Assembly (NCBI RefSeq): GCF_900184935.1
Contig: NZ_FXYE01000001.1
Location: 930,001-994,000, forward strand
Direction of reading: 5' to 3'
Source: Actibacterium lipolyticum
GTDB lineage: Bacteria; Pseudomonadota; Alphaproteobacteria; Rhodobacterales; Rhodobacteraceae
DNA length: 64,000 nucleotides
The notes under the pieces were generated by a model. It saw nothing but the letters and a program-made list of their open reading frames with translations. It was not told the origin of the DNA and did no database searches. A program made the position numbers and the translations under genes. Below, in pieces: positions 34,625 to 43,974 of this stretch; position 1 is the stretch's first letter, and every line of letters begins with the position of its first letter.

Positions 34625-35890
34625 ATGTCTAATTCTGAAAAACATAATGGTGCCAATGGGGTAAACCGGCGCGCCGTACTTGCAGGTGGGGCGGCGCTGA
34701 CCGCTTCGCTGTTCACGCCCAAATTGCTGCGCGCGCAGGATTTTCCGACCGCTGCAGTGAACACAACCGGGCTGGCCGTTACTGATGATACGGTCACGGT
34801 CGGCATTCTGCATTCGGTTACCGGCACAATGGCCATTTCTGAAACCGGGTCAGTTCAGGCTGAAAAGCTGGCCATTGAACAGATCAACGCCCAAGGCGGG
34901 GTTCTGGGGCGCAAGATCGAATATATTCAAGAAGACGGCGGGTCCGATTGGCCAACCTTCGCCGAGAAAGCCAAGAAGCTGTTGGTCAGCGATAAGGTTG
35001 CTTCGGTGATGGGTTGCTGGACATCTGCCAGCCGCAAAGCCGTGCTGCCTGTGTTCGAACAGTATAACGGCATGCTCTATTACCCGACCTTCTATGAGGG
35101 GCTCGAGGAATCTCCGAACGTGATCTACACGGGCCAAGAAGCCACGCAGCAGATCATCGCCGGGATCGACTGGGTCACGCAGACGAAAGGCGCGAAAAGC
35201 TTTTACCTGCTGGGGTCCGATTACATCTGGCCGCGCACATCCAACAAGATCGCGCGCAAGCATATCGAAAAACTGGGCCTGAAGGTCGTGGGCGAGGATT
35301 ACTATCCGCTGGGCCACACGCAGTTCAATTCGGTCATCAACAAGATGAAGCTGAAGAAGCCCGACGTGATCTATGCGATCGTCGTGGGTGGTTCGAACGT
35401 GGCATTCTACAAGCAGCTTAAGGCCGCTGGCATCGACATGACCAAGGAAAAGCCGCTGCTTCTGACCATTTCGGTGACCGAAGACGAAATCCTTGGCATC
35501 GGTGGCGAAAATATCGAAGGCGCTTATGCCTGCATGAAATATTTCCAAAGCCTGACCAACGAAAACAACATGGCCTTTGTCAAAGCCTTCAAGGAAATGT
35601 GGGGCGATGACATCGTGATCGGCGATGTGACACAGGCGGCCTATCTGGGTCCGTGGCTGTGGAAAGCGGCGGTGGAAAAAGCTGGCTCGTTCGACGTCGA
35701 CAAAATCCGCGAAGCCAGCCCAGGCATCGAACTGACCACAGCCCCCGAAGGCTATGTGAAAGTGCACGAAAACCACCACCTATGGTCCAAGACACGCGTT
35801 GGGCACGCCAAGCGTGATGGCCAATACGAAGTGGTGTTTGAAACCGCTGACCTTGTTGAGCCCGATCCATTCCCAGACGGTTATCAATAA
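34625..35890 (+). CDS. Amide/urea ABC transporter substrate-binding protein
   Basis: The 421-residue protein has a twin-arginine signal (NRRAVLAGGAALTASL at residues 14-29) and a strong GGAGGTGAG ribosome site. The mature part matches the UrtA/FmdD group of branched-chain amino acid-type binding proteins (VGILHSVTGTMAIS, QEDGGSDWPTFAEKAKKLL). It binds short amides or urea in the periplasm for the transporter encoded downstream. Short-chain amides are favoured because formamidase ends the operon. A GC-rich hairpin follows its stop. Confidence 0.92.
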   Translation: MSNSEKHNGANGVNRRAVLAGGAALTASLFTPKLLRAQDFPTAAVNTTGLAVTDDTVTVGILHSVTGTMAISETGSVQAEKLAIEQINAQGGVLGRKIEYIQEDGGSDWPTFAEKAKKLLVSDKVASVMGCWTSASRKAVLPVFEQYNGMLYYPTFYEGLEESPNVIYTGQEATQQIIAGIDWVTQTKGAKSFYLLGSDYIWPRTSNKIARKHIEKLGLKVVGEDYYPLGHTQFNSVINKMKLKKPDVIYAIVVGGSNVAFYKQLKAAGIDMTKEKPLLLTISVTEDEILGIGGENIEGAYACMKYFQSLTNENNMAFVKAFKEMWGDDIVIGDVTQAAYLGPWLWKAAVEKAGSFDVDKIREASPGIELTTAPEGYVKVHENHHLWSKTRVGHAKRDGQYEVVFETADLVEPDPFPDGYQ

Positions 35891-35904
35891 GCGACGCGTT
35901 TCGC

Positions 35905-35934
35905 GGGCGGCCCGAATGCGTCCCCGGGTCGCCC
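35905..35934 (+). terminator. GC-rich hairpin between amide binding protein and first permease
   Basis: GGGCGGCCCG and CGGGTCGCCC form a 10-bp stem with one G-U pair and a ten-base loop, 14 bases after the stop. No T-run follows. It may limit read-through or protect the 3' end of the binding-protein message. Confidence 0.5.
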
Positions 35935-35974
35935 CCATCTTCTTCCACATATGGCCACAGCAGGAGGGTCTGCG

Positions 35975-36901
35975 ATGTTCTCCGATTATTCGATGGGCGA
36001 GTTAGGCGCGATTTTCGCCATGCAGGGGTTCGCAGGGCTGATCCTGTTCTCTGTCTTCGTTCTTATGGCGCTTGGGCTGGCGATCATCTTCGGCCAGATG
36101 GGTGTCATCAACATGGCCCATGGCGAATTCATGATCCTTGGCGCTTATGTGACCTACCTGACGTCAAACGTTTTTGCCGATTTCCTGCCGGCACTTTTCA
36201 GCATCTATTTCTTCGTCGCGATGATCCTTGCGTTCATCGCGTCAGGCCTTTTGGGGATGTTCGTTGAATGGGCGATGATACGGCACCTTTACAAACGCCC
36301 GCTGGACACATTGCTGGCGACGTGGGGGCTTAGCCTGATCCTGCAGCAAGTTTACCGTTCGGTATTCGGTGCGCGCGAGGTTGGCGTGACCATCCCGGAT
36401 TGGATCATGGGGTCGCTGCCGATGACCGACATGATCGAAATCCCGATCAACGGCATTTTCGTCATGGTTCTGGCCGTCAGCATCTCAATTGCGCTGTACA
36501 TCCTGATGTATAAATCGGGCTGGGGCCGACAGGTCCGTGCGATCAACCAGAACCGCATCATGGCTGATGCTGTGGGCATCAACACGGCCTGGACCGACCG
36601 CATGACCTTTGGGATCGGCTGTGGGGTTGCAGGGGTTGCTGGGTCTGCGTTCACCATGATCGGCTCAACCGGGCCAACCGCCGGACAGCTTTATATCGTC
36701 GACACATTTCTGGTCGTGGTCTTTGGCGGCGCGGGCAGCCTTTTGGGCACAATCGCCAGCGCGTTTTCGATCAGTCAGGCCCAGTCGATCCTTGAATTCT
36801 TCCTCTCGGGGTCAATGGCCAAGGTTCTGACGCTTCTGACCGTGGTTGGCATCCTGATGCTTCGGCCGCAGGGCCTCTTTGCCCTCAAACTGCGCAAGTA
36901 A
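35975..36901 (+). CDS. Amide/urea ABC transporter permease, LivH/UrtB type
   Basis: I use ATG 35975 (MFSDYSMGEL, 308 residues) because AGGAGG lies eight bases upstream; an ATG at 35951 would add eight unsupported residues. The protein has about eight membrane helices with GQMGVINMAHGEFMILGAY, the signature of LivH-type permeases. It forms the membrane channel with the following LivM-type protein. The next gene starts 11 bases beyond the stop. Confidence 0.92.
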   Translation: MFSDYSMGELGAIFAMQGFAGLILFSVFVLMALGLAIIFGQMGVINMAHGEFMILGAYVTYLTSNVFADFLPALFSIYFFVAMILAFIASGLLGMFVEWAMIRHLYKRPLDTLLATWGLSLILQQVYRSVFGAREVGVTIPDWIMGSLPMTDMIEIPINGIFVMVLAVSISIALYILMYKSGWGRQVRAINQNRIMADAVGINTAWTDRMTFGIGCGVAGVAGSAFTMIGSTGPTAGQLYIVDTFLVVVFGGAGSLLGTIASAFSISQAQSILEFFLSGSMAKVLTLLTVVGILMLRPQGLFALKLRK

Positions 36902-36911
36902 GGACATGGCA

Positions 36912-38051
36912 ATGACCACCGCACCTTCCAACAGACTATTCACCAAATCCGAGGCTATAGGCTTTGTCATCCTTGCCGTCATCGTCTTCGCGATCCTGCC
37001 TCTGGCGCTTGATACGTTCCGCCTGAATCTTTTCGGAAAGTATCTGACCTATGCCTTCGTCGCGGTCGGGCTGGTCCTGTGCTGGGGCGCGGGGGGCATC
37101 CTAAGCTTGGGGCAGGGCGTGTTCTTTGGGCTGGGTGGGTATTGCATGGCGATGTACCTGAAGCTTGAGGCTTCGACGCCGGAAAATACCTCTATCCAAT
37201 CGACGCCGGGCATTCCTGACTTCATGGATTGGAACCAGCTGACGGCGCTTCCGTGGTGGTGGGAACCGTTCCACAGTTTCAGCTTCACCCTGTTTGCGGT
37301 GATCGCGGTTCCTGTGGTCTTTTCCTTCATCATCGGGGTGGCGATGTTCCGGCGCAGGGTGGGGGGCGTCTATTTCGCCATCATCACGCAGGCGGTGGCT
37401 GCGATCCTGACGATCCTGATCATCGGGCAGCAGGGGTTTACCGGCGGGGTCAACGGCATCACTGATCTGCGCACGCTTAAGGGCTGGGATATCCGCACCG
37501 ACAGCGCGAAAGAGATCCTGTATTTCGTGAACGGGATCATGCTGTTCGCCTGTCTTTTGACCGCGCAGTTCATCCGCAAGTCCAAGCTTGGCCGGCTGCT
37601 GATCGCCATGCGTGATCAAGAAGATCGGGTGCGTTTTTCCGGCTATGATGTGGCGAATTTCAAAATCTTCGTCTTCTGCATTGGCGCGGCTTTTGCGGCC
37701 ATTGGGGGGGCGATGTTCACCCTTCAGGTCGGGTTCATGTCGCCCAGTTTTGTCGGGATCGTGCCATCCATCGAAATGGTAATCTTTTGCGCGGTCGGCG
37801 GGCGGCTCTCTATCCTTGGCGCGGTCTACGGCGCGCTTTTGGTGAACTGGGCCAAAACGACATTCTCCGAAAGCTTTCCAGAGCTGTGGTTGCTGGGTTT
37901 GGGGGCGCTGTTCATCGCGGTGGTGATGGCGTTCCCGGATGGGCTGGCGGGTGTTTACACCGACAAGATCGCGCCGCGTATTCGCAAATTGCTTAAGCGC
38001 GGGCCGCCCGCGCTGCCCGCTGCAAACGCGCAAGAAACTGCTGCGGAATAG
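36912..38051 (+). CDS. Amide/urea ABC transporter permease, LivM/UrtC type
   Basis: The start is ATG 36912 (379 residues), seven bases after AAGGA; an ATG six bases upstream is too close to the site. The LivM/UrtC signature is visible in CWGAGGILSLGQGVFFGLGGY and in the late segment ITQAVAAILTILIIG. About ten membrane helices are present. It pairs with the LivH-type subunit and two ATPases for import of the substrate. Confidence 0.92.
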   Translation: MTTAPSNRLFTKSEAIGFVILAVIVFAILPLALDTFRLNLFGKYLTYAFVAVGLVLCWGAGGILSLGQGVFFGLGGYCMAMYLKLEASTPENTSIQSTPGIPDFMDWNQLTALPWWWEPFHSFSFTLFAVIAVPVVFSFIIGVAMFRRRVGGVYFAIITQAVAAILTILIIGQQGFTGGVNGITDLRTLKGWDIRTDSAKEILYFVNGIMLFACLLTAQFIRKSKLGRLLIAMRDQEDRVRFSGYDVANFKIFVFCIGAAFAAIGGAMFTLQVGFMSPSFVGIVPSIEMVIFCAVGGRLSILGAVYGALLVNWAKTTFSESFPELWLLGLGALFIAVVMAFPDGLAGVYTDKIAPRIRKLLKRGPPALPAANAQETAAE

Positions 38052-38060
38052 GAGGCTGCA

Positions 38061-38810
38061 ATGACCATTCATAACCCCAATTTCGTGCTGATGGTTGAGG
38101 ATCTGACCGTATCTTTCGACGGGTTCAAGGCGGTGAACGACCTAAGCTTCTACGTCGAGCCGAACGAGTGCCGCGTGATTATTGGCCCCAATGGCGCAGG
38201 TAAAACCACGGTGTTGGATCTGATCTGCGGGCGCACCAAAGCCACCTCAGGGTCGGTGAATTTCAAGGGGCAGGAACTTTTGAAAATGCGCGAGGATCAG
38301 ATCGTGCATGCCGGGGTGGGGCGCAAGTTTCAGACGCCGTCGGTCTATGAAGATCTGACCGTATTTGAAAACCTTGAACTGTCTTACCCCCAGGGGCACG
38401 GCGTTTTCGGCGCGCTTTTCTTTCAGCGTGACGACCCGGTGAAAACACGCATTCAGGAAATCGCCGAAACGATCTTTCTTGAAGATCACCTGTCGGAAAA
38501 GGCGGCCTATCTAAGCCACGGGCAAAAGCAATGGCTCGAAATTGGGATGCTGCTGATTCAGGATCCCGAATTGTTGATGCTGGACGAACCCGTGGCTGGC
38601 ATGTCGGTGGCTGAACGTAAGAAAACGGCCGAACTTCTGAACCGCATTATCAACGACCGATCTGTGATCGTGATCGAACATGACATGGGGTTCGTCGCCG
38701 ATATCGCCACGCGAGTCACCGTTCTGCATCAGGGCAAAACCCTGTCCGAAGGGTCGATGGAGCGTGTGCAGAACGATCCGAAAGTCATCGAAGTTTATCT
38801 GGGGCACTAA
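38061..38810 (+). CDS. Amide/urea ABC transporter ATPase, LivG/UrtD type
   Basis: The 249-residue ATPase has Walker A GPNGAGKTT at about residue 43, an unusual signature LSHGQKQWLEIGM instead of LSGGQ, and Walker B LLMLDEPVAGM. The SHGQKQWLE form is characteristic of the UrtD branch, which supports a urea/amide rather than amino acid transporter. It lies ten bases after the permease and ten before the second ATPase. Confidence 0.93.
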   Translation: MTIHNPNFVLMVEDLTVSFDGFKAVNDLSFYVEPNECRVIIGPNGAGKTTVLDLICGRTKATSGSVNFKGQELLKMREDQIVHAGVGRKFQTPSVYEDLTVFENLELSYPQGHGVFGALFFQRDDPVKTRIQEIAETIFLEDHLSEKAAYLSHGQKQWLEIGMLLIQDPELLMLDEPVAGMSVAERKKTAELLNRIINDRSVIVIEHDMGFVADIATRVTVLHQGKTLSEGSMERVQNDPKVIEVYLGH

Positions 38811-38820
38811 GGAGGGCGGC

Positions 38821-39510
38821 ATGCTCAACGTGAAAGAACTGCGCGCGGCCTATGGCGAGTCTGAGGTGTTGCACGGGATCGACCTGAATGTGGCGCCGGG
38901 CGAAATCGTCGCGATCATGGGGCGCAACGGCATGGGTAAAACCACGCTGATGAAGACGCTGATGGGGATCATGCCGGAAAAGGCAGGAACGGTCAGCATC
39001 GGGGAAACGGACCTAACCGGGTTCAAGCCGCATAAACGGGTGGCCAGTGGCGTTGCCTATGTGCCGCAAGGGCGCATGATTTTTTCGTCGATGACCGTCG
39101 AAGAAAACGTCGAAACCGGCCTGACCGTTACCGGATCGAACACCGTGCCCGACAGCATTTATGAGCTGTTCCCGGTGCTGCTTGAGATGAAGTCGCGCCG
39201 GGGTGGGAACCTGTCTGGTGGGCAGCAACAGCAATTGGCGATTGCGCGGGCGTTGGCCTCGAACCCCAAAGTTCTGCTGCTGGATGAACCGACCGAAGGC
39301 ATCCAGCCCAGCATTATCCGCGAAATGGGCCGCACCTTGCGCCGCATCCGCGACGAACGCGGCCTGTCGATCATCGTGTCTGAACAGGTGCTGAGCTTTG
39401 CCCTGGACGTCGCTGACCGGGTGCTGGTGATCGAGAATGGCGATTTTGTTCACGACAGCCCGCGCGACGGCATCGACGAGGCCAAGGTCTCGAAATTCCT
39501 ATCGGTATAA
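38821..39510 (+). CDS. Amide/urea ABC transporter ATPase, LivF/UrtE type
   Basis: The start ATG 38821 (MLNVKELRAAYG, 229 residues) follows AGGAGG. An extended frame to 38680 lies inside the preceding ATPase gene. Walker A is GRNGMGKTT, the signature is NLSGGQQQQLAIARAL and Walker B is LLLDEPTEGIQP. The EGIQPSI segment is typical of LivF/UrtE. It completes the five-component importer. Confidence 0.93.
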   Translation: MLNVKELRAAYGESEVLHGIDLNVAPGEIVAIMGRNGMGKTTLMKTLMGIMPEKAGTVSIGETDLTGFKPHKRVASGVAYVPQGRMIFSSMTVEENVETGLTVTGSNTVPDSIYELFPVLLEMKSRRGGNLSGGQQQQLAIARALASNPKVLLLDEPTEGIQPSIIREMGRTLRRIRDERGLSIIVSEQVLSFALDVADRVLVIENGDFVHDSPRDGIDEAKVSKFLSV

Positions 39511-39531
39511 TTTGCAATCAAGGAGAACCCC

Positions 39532-40761
39532 ATGGCCGATACGCTGATCTCAGTCGATCTGAGCGAAAGTCCTCATACCAATGAAAACATCCACAACCGC
39601 TGGCACCCCGATATTCCGATCGCGGTCTGGGTTGATCCGGGTGATGAGTTCAAGATCGAAACCTATGACTGGACCGGTGGGCAGATCGCCAACAATGACG
39701 ACGCGTCTGACGTGCGTGATGTGGAGCTTGAACAGGTGCATTACCTGTCTGGCCCAATCGGCGTCACGGGGGCCGAACCCGGTGATCTTTTGGTCGTCGA
39801 AATTCTGGACATCGGCGCGAAAGAGGAAATGCAGTGGGGCTTTAACGGGTTCTTTTCAAAACAGAACGGTGGCGGTTTTCTGACCGAACATTTCCCCGAG
39901 GCGCAGAAATCCATCTGGGATTTTCACGGCATGTTCACCAGTTCCCGCCACGTGCCCGGCGTGAAATACGCGGGCCTTATCCACCCCGGCTTGATCGGCT
40001 GTCTGCCCGACCGCAAAATGCTGGATATGTGGAATACCCGTGAAAAGGCACTGGTGGATACTGACCCACATCGCGTCCCTGAACTGGCGACGCTGCCCAA
40101 CACGCAATCCGCGCATATGGGCCGCATGACTGGCGACGCCCGCGATGCTGCCGCGGCCGAAGCCGCCCGGACCGTTCCGCCGCGCGAACATGGTGGCAAC
40201 TGTGACATCAAGGATCTTAGCCGCGGTTCGAAGATCTATTTCCCGGTCTATGTCGAAGGCGCAGGCCTTTCGATGGGGGATTTGCACTTTAGCCAAGGCG
40301 ATGGCGAGATCACCTTTTGCGGCGCCATCGAAATGGCCGGTTGGCTGCAGCTGAAGGTCGAACTGATCAAGGGCGGGATGGAAAAATACGGGGTTAAAAA
40401 CCCGATTTTCAAACCTTCGCCGATCACCCCGAAATACGATGACTACCTGATTTTCGAAGGTATCTCTGTCGATGAAGAGGGCACGCAGCACTATTTGGAT
40501 GTTCACATCGCCTATCGTCAGGCCTGTTTGAACGCGATCGAATATCTAAAGAAATTCGGCTATTCGGGCGCGCAGGCCTACGCAATTCTGGGCACGGCAC
40601 CGGTGCAGGGGCATATTTCGGGGGTTGTCGATATTCCGAACGCCTGCGCGACGCTTTGGCTTCCGACCGACATCTTTGAATGGGACATGATGCCCAACGC
40701 AACGGGGCCGACCAAGTTCCTTGACGGATCGGTCGACATCCCGCTGGCGCCCGACCTCTAG
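39532..40761 (+). CDS. fmdA: Formamidase (acetamidase/formamidase family)
   Basis: The 409-residue protein is full-length and collinear with Methylophilus FmdA, with segments such as GVKYAGLIHPGLIGCLPD and REHGGNCDIKDL. The family hydrolyses formamide, and more slowly other short amides, to ammonia and the carboxylate in the cytoplasm. It follows a urea/amide-type importer by 21 bases and precedes fmdB, the same association as in the Methylophilus fmd cluster. It therefore supplies nitrogen from imported amides. Confidence 0.93.
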   Translation: MADTLISVDLSESPHTNENIHNRWHPDIPIAVWVDPGDEFKIETYDWTGGQIANNDDASDVRDVELEQVHYLSGPIGVTGAEPGDLLVVEILDIGAKEEMQWGFNGFFSKQNGGGFLTEHFPEAQKSIWDFHGMFTSSRHVPGVKYAGLIHPGLIGCLPDRKMLDMWNTREKALVDTDPHRVPELATLPNTQSAHMGRMTGDARDAAAAEAARTVPPREHGGNCDIKDLSRGSKIYFPVYVEGAGLSMGDLHFSQGDGEITFCGAIEMAGWLQLKVELIKGGMEKYGVKNPIFKPSPITPKYDDYLIFEGISVDEEGTQHYLDVHIAYRQACLNAIEYLKKFGYSGAQAYAILGTAPVQGHISGVVDIPNACATLWLPTDIFEWDMMPNATGPTKFLDGSVDIPLAPDL

Positions 40762-40823
40762 AGCAACTTGCAGGCGGCCCTATCTTTGGGGCCGCTTCTT
40801 CGTCCCAAGTTAAGGAACTTACG

Positions 40824-41156
40824 ATGCCGATCTATGATTACGTCTGCAAGGATTGCGGCCCATTCACCGATTTTGCCCCGATGGCGCAGTTCGCCGCCCC
40901 GTGCAATTGCCCGGACTGCGACGCGCTGGCGCCCCGTGCCATCCTAAGCGCGCCAAAGCTTGCCATCGTTGGAGGTGGGGTCCGCAAAGCCCACGAAACC
41001 AACGAACGAAGCGCAGATAGCCCGCGTAAATCGACGCACGGGCCGGGGTGTTCCTGTTGCAGCGCTGGCGGCAAGAAACGTTCGTCGGGCACCTTGCACC
41101 GGCCGGATGGTTCGAAAAGCTTTCCGAACAAACGGCCGTGGATGATTTCGCACTGA
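40824..41156 (+). CDS. fmdB: FmdB-type zinc-ribbon regulatory protein
   Basis: The 110-residue protein has the FmdB start MPIYDYVCKDCG with C8 and C11, followed by CNCPDC at 27-32; together these should form a zinc ribbon. The basic tail has another CSCC cluster. FmdB was proposed as a regulator of the amidase genes in Methylophilus; proof is limited. It ends the amide operon, and a hairpin spans its stop codon. Confidence 0.88.
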   Translation: MPIYDYVCKDCGPFTDFAPMAQFAAPCNCPDCDALAPRAILSAPKLAIVGGGVRKAHETNERSADSPRKSTHGPGCSCCSAGGKKRSSGTLHRPDGSKSFPNKRPWMISH

Positions 41157-41174
41157 CCAGCACCGGCTGGTCAG
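41153..41174. terminator. Hairpin between convergent fmdB and ribitol dehydrogenase genes
   Basis: CTGACCAG and CTGGTCAG form a perfect 8-bp stem with a six-base loop in the 24-base gap between convergent genes. The left arm includes the fmdB stop codon. There is no T-run, but its place suggests use from both sides. Confidence 0.5.
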
Positions 41175-41180
41175 CCAGAC

Positions 41181-41909
41181 TTAGATGTCGAAATTCGTCG
41201 GCAAAACGATCATGTCGCGGATCGTAACGTTCCGCCCGCGTGTCAGCGCAAATATCAAAGCATCGGCAACTTCGCTCGGTTCGATCAAAGACCCGCTTTC
41301 TTTTGCTTTGCGCAGGTTTTCTTCGGGCCAGTCGGCAAGCAGGGCGGAAACGACCGGACCCGGGGAAACCTGCCCGACGCGAATGCCGTGTTCGCGAAGC
41401 TGGCGACGCATCGTCTGAACAAAACAGGTGATTGCCCATTTTGAGCTGGAATATACCGGCTCCCACGGGATGGCGGCGTGCCCGGCGACCGAACAGGTGA
41501 CCCAGATGTCTCCGATGGCGCGGCTTTTCATATGTGGAATGACGGCGTGAACGTTTTTCATCACCGCGTTGACGTTAAGGTTCAGCATCCGGTCGATGGT
41601 GTCTGCGTCCGTTTCATCCAAGTCTCCACCGATATAGGTGCCGGCATTGCAATATAGGATGTCGATATGGCCGACCTTTTCCAAAATCTCGGGCACCATC
41701 GCCTTAGAACTGTCGATGTCCAAAAGGTTGGTGGCTTGCGCGATTGCGCGTTCCCCCAACCGGGCGGTCAGCGCTTTCAGGGCGTCTTGGTCCCAGTCGA
41801 CCATGACAACGGTCGCGCCTTGGGCCAAGAGCGCCTCTGTCGCGGCCAACCCGATGCCTGAGGCGGCACCAGTAACTGCCGCGATCTTTCCGTTCAGTGA
41901 GTCTGCCAT
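41181..41909 (-). CDS. rbtD: Ribitol 2-dehydrogenase (SDR family)
   Basis: The start is ATG 41909 (MADSLNGKIA, 242 residues) with GAGGAGA upstream. SDR features are TGAASGIG near residue 13, NAG, and the catalytic YSSSK. The sequence follows known ribitol dehydrogenases closely over its length, including GTYIGGDL, WEPVYSSSKWA, GQVSPGPVVSALLADWP and the end NVTIRDMIVLP. The enzyme oxidises ribitol to D-ribulose with NAD+. It is the last gene of the leftward polyol operon; I see no ribulokinase in the window. Confidence 0.88.
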   Translation of the reverse strand: MADSLNGKIAAVTGAASGIGLAATEALLAQGATVVMVDWDQDALKALTARLGERAIAQATNLLDIDSSKAMVPEILEKVGHIDILYCNAGTYIGGDLDETDADTIDRMLNLNVNAVMKNVHAVIPHMKSRAIGDIWVTCSVAGHAAIPWEPVYSSSKWAITCFVQTMRRQLREHGIRVGQVSPGPVVSALLADWPEENLRKAKESGSLIEPSEVADALIFALTRGRNVTIRDMIVLPTNFDI

Positions 41910-41951
41910 GGCTCGTCTCCTCAAACCTGTCAAATGTCTTGTGTGAATGGG

Positions 41952-42683
41952 TCAGACGGCCAAAAAGCCGCCATCTATAGGAAGCACAGCACCGGTAATC
42001 ATTGGCGCATCGTCGCTTAGCAGCATGATGATGGAACGGGCGACGTCTTCGACCTCGGCAAAGCGTCCGATGGGGTGGCGGGCCATCATCGGATCTTTCT
42101 TGGCAGGGTCCGACCACGCATCAGCAGCCAGCTCCGTCATCGTGACGGTCGGCGCAACCGCGTTTACCCGTATCCCGTGGCGGCCAAGTTCTTTGGCCAT
42201 GACGCGGGTTGCGCCCTCCAACCCGGCCTTCGAGGCGGCATAACACATGTGGTCTTCGAACCCGCGGTGCCCAGCGATTGAGGTAACATTCAGGATCACG
42301 CCACCGCCACCTGCGGCCACCCGGGCGCGGGCGAATTCTTGGGCGCAGATCAGGGCGGCGCGCAGGTTGATGCCCATGACGGTTTCATATCCCGCATCCG
42401 TCATCTCAAGCACGCTTTCCAACACATTGGTGCCCGCGCAGTTGATCAGGTAATCGCAGGTTCCGGCCGCCTTCATGGCGGCTCGCGCGGCATCGCCATC
42501 CTGCAGGTCCACCTGAATAGGGGTGCAGCCGGCATCCTTGGCCAAGCTGTTCAAATCACTTTCCGTGCGGGCCATCGCGATGACCGTCGCGCCGCGACGT
42601 GCCAATTCCAGCGCGGTCGCCCGGCCAATGCCTTTTCCTGCACCGGTGATGATAACGCGTTTGCCTTCAAATCCTGTGGTCAT
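41952..42683 (-). CDS. SDR dehydrogenase, L-xylulose reductase (DCXR)-like
   Basis: The start is ATG 42683 (MTTGFEGKRV, 243 residues) behind AGGAG; the longer frame overlaps the GatZ-family gene. The cofactor loop is TGAGKGIG and the active-site pair is YAASK. Segments such as NAVAPTVTMTELAADAWSD and HPIGRFAEVEDV closely follow mammalian dicarbonyl/L-xylulose reductase. Such enzymes interconvert xylitol and L-xylulose or related polyol/ketose pairs. The exact sugar here is not resolved. Confidence 0.85.
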   Translation of the reverse strand: MTTGFEGKRVIITGAGKGIGRATALELARRGATVIAMARTESDLNSLAKDAGCTPIQVDLQDGDAARAAMKAAGTCDYLINCAGTNVLESVLEMTDAGYETVMGINLRAALICAQEFARARVAAGGGGVILNVTSIAGHRGFEDHMCYAASKAGLEGATRVMAKELGRHGIRVNAVAPTVTMTELAADAWSDPAKKDPMMARHPIGRFAEVEDVARSIIMLLSDDAPMITGAVLPIDGGFLAV

Positions 42684-42702
42684 TTGGATCGGCTCCTGTG
42701 GG

Positions 42703-43974
42703 TTATGACGCGGTGCAAGCGGTGTGGTAACAGTCCAGCGTGCGGATAATGCGTTGTATGATGATGTCTTCGGGGTCGAACGGGGCATCGGCAAACGCCT
42801 GGGCATCTGGAAGGAATTGCCAGAACAGGGTCACCGGCACACGCGCGCCTTTAAGGGCTTTGATCAGCTCGCTAACGGCTGCTTTGGCCGGGGCAGACGA
42901 CCAATAATATCGAATGCGGTCAGAAAGGGAGTAATGGCGCAACATGCGCTGTTCGGTTTCACCACCTGCATAATGGCGCGCCCAGTGTGTTGGGTGTTCG
43001 GTCATCAGTGCTTCTAGGGTGCGGTAAAGCGGTCGATCACCATAGCCGGGCACCAGTTCCGTGGCGATCAGGTCTAGCCCATACAAAGCTTCGCGCAGTG
43101 CGAATGTCAGTTCGGGGCCAACCTTAAGGATGGGGAAGCCGTCTTTGACCAACTGCGAAAGGGGCAGGGTGCCCTGATAATCGGTCGAGTGGGCCTCGAA
43201 AATGAAATGGGGTTCGTCTTTCAGAACGCCTCTAAGGGCCTGCGCTTTGGGGGCGTCATAGAAGATTATGTTGTGATTTCCAAACTCCACACCGGGTTGC
43301 ACGACCAGACCCACGACGCGGGCAAAGGCGTCCGTCAGGCCCAGTTTTTCGAACGCTTTGCGGTGAATATCCAAGGTGCGATGGGCGGCTGACCCGGTGG
43401 TCGGTTCCAGCGTGGTTAGGGTGTGGTCGGCCCCGCCGGGGGGCGGTACTTCGGTTCCGATGATATAGGTGGGGGGCGTCAACCCGCAGGCAGATGCCGT
43501 ATCTTCGGCCACACGTGCCAATCGGGCGGCGCGTTCTGCGGTGATGGTGTCGTCAAGTGCCGCCGCTTCGCCTTGGCACCCCATAGAGGCATCAAGATGG
43601 ATCTTGCTGAAACCTGCGGCAGCATAGGCCGCGATCATCTTTTCTGCTTCGGCCATTGCGGCGTCGGCAGGTTGGTCGCGCCATGGGTTGGGCCCCAAAT
43701 GATCACCGCCCAAAATGATCTGATCCTTGGGGCAGCTCTCTAGCTTGGCCAGCGTGCGAACCAGTTTGGCAAAGTCCGCCGGTGTCATATCGGTATAACC
43801 GCCACGGTGGTTCACCTGATTGCAGGTTGCTTCGATCAACACGGTTGCGCCGGTTGCGCGCCCGTGGCGAAGGGCCGCCCGCAGCACCAGCGGATGCGCC
43901 GAACAGACAGAGGTGATGCCCTTGGGCGTTCCACGTTGATAAAGTGGGGCGAGATCGGTGAGAGCGACACTCAT
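42703..43974 (-). CDS. GatZ/KbaZ-family protein, possible D-tagatose-6-phosphate 4-epimerase
   Basis: The 423-residue protein is a complete member of PF08013 (GatZ/KbaZ, often annotated as the non-catalytic subunit of tagatose-bisphosphate aldolase). Conserved segments include ILGGDHLGPNPW, KIHLDASMGCQG and YIIGTEVPPPGG. No catalytic GatY/KbaY partner is encoded here. In Agrobacterium a lone PF08013 protein converts D-tagatose-6-P to D-fructose-6-P beside a PfkB tagatose kinase, the same neighbour as here (ATGA overlap). That activity is therefore the better guess. Confidence 0.85.
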   Translation of the reverse strand: MSVALTDLAPLYQRGTPKGITSVCSAHPLVLRAALRHGRATGATVLIEATCNQVNHRGGYTDMTPADFAKLVRTLAKLESCPKDQIILGGDHLGPNPWRDQPADAAMAEAEKMIAAYAAAGFSKIHLDASMGCQGEAAALDDTITAERAARLARVAEDTASACGLTPPTYIIGTEVPPPGGADHTLTTLEPTTGSAAHRTLDIHRKAFEKLGLTDAFARVVGLVVQPGVEFGNHNIIFYDAPKAQALRGVLKDEPHFIFEAHSTDYQGTLPLSQLVKDGFPILKVGPELTFALREALYGLDLIATELVPGYGDRPLYRTLEALMTEHPTHWARHYAGGETEQRMLRHYSLSDRIRYYWSSAPAKAAVSELIKALKGARVPVTLFWQFLPDAQAFADAPFDPEDIIIQRIIRTLDCYHTACTAS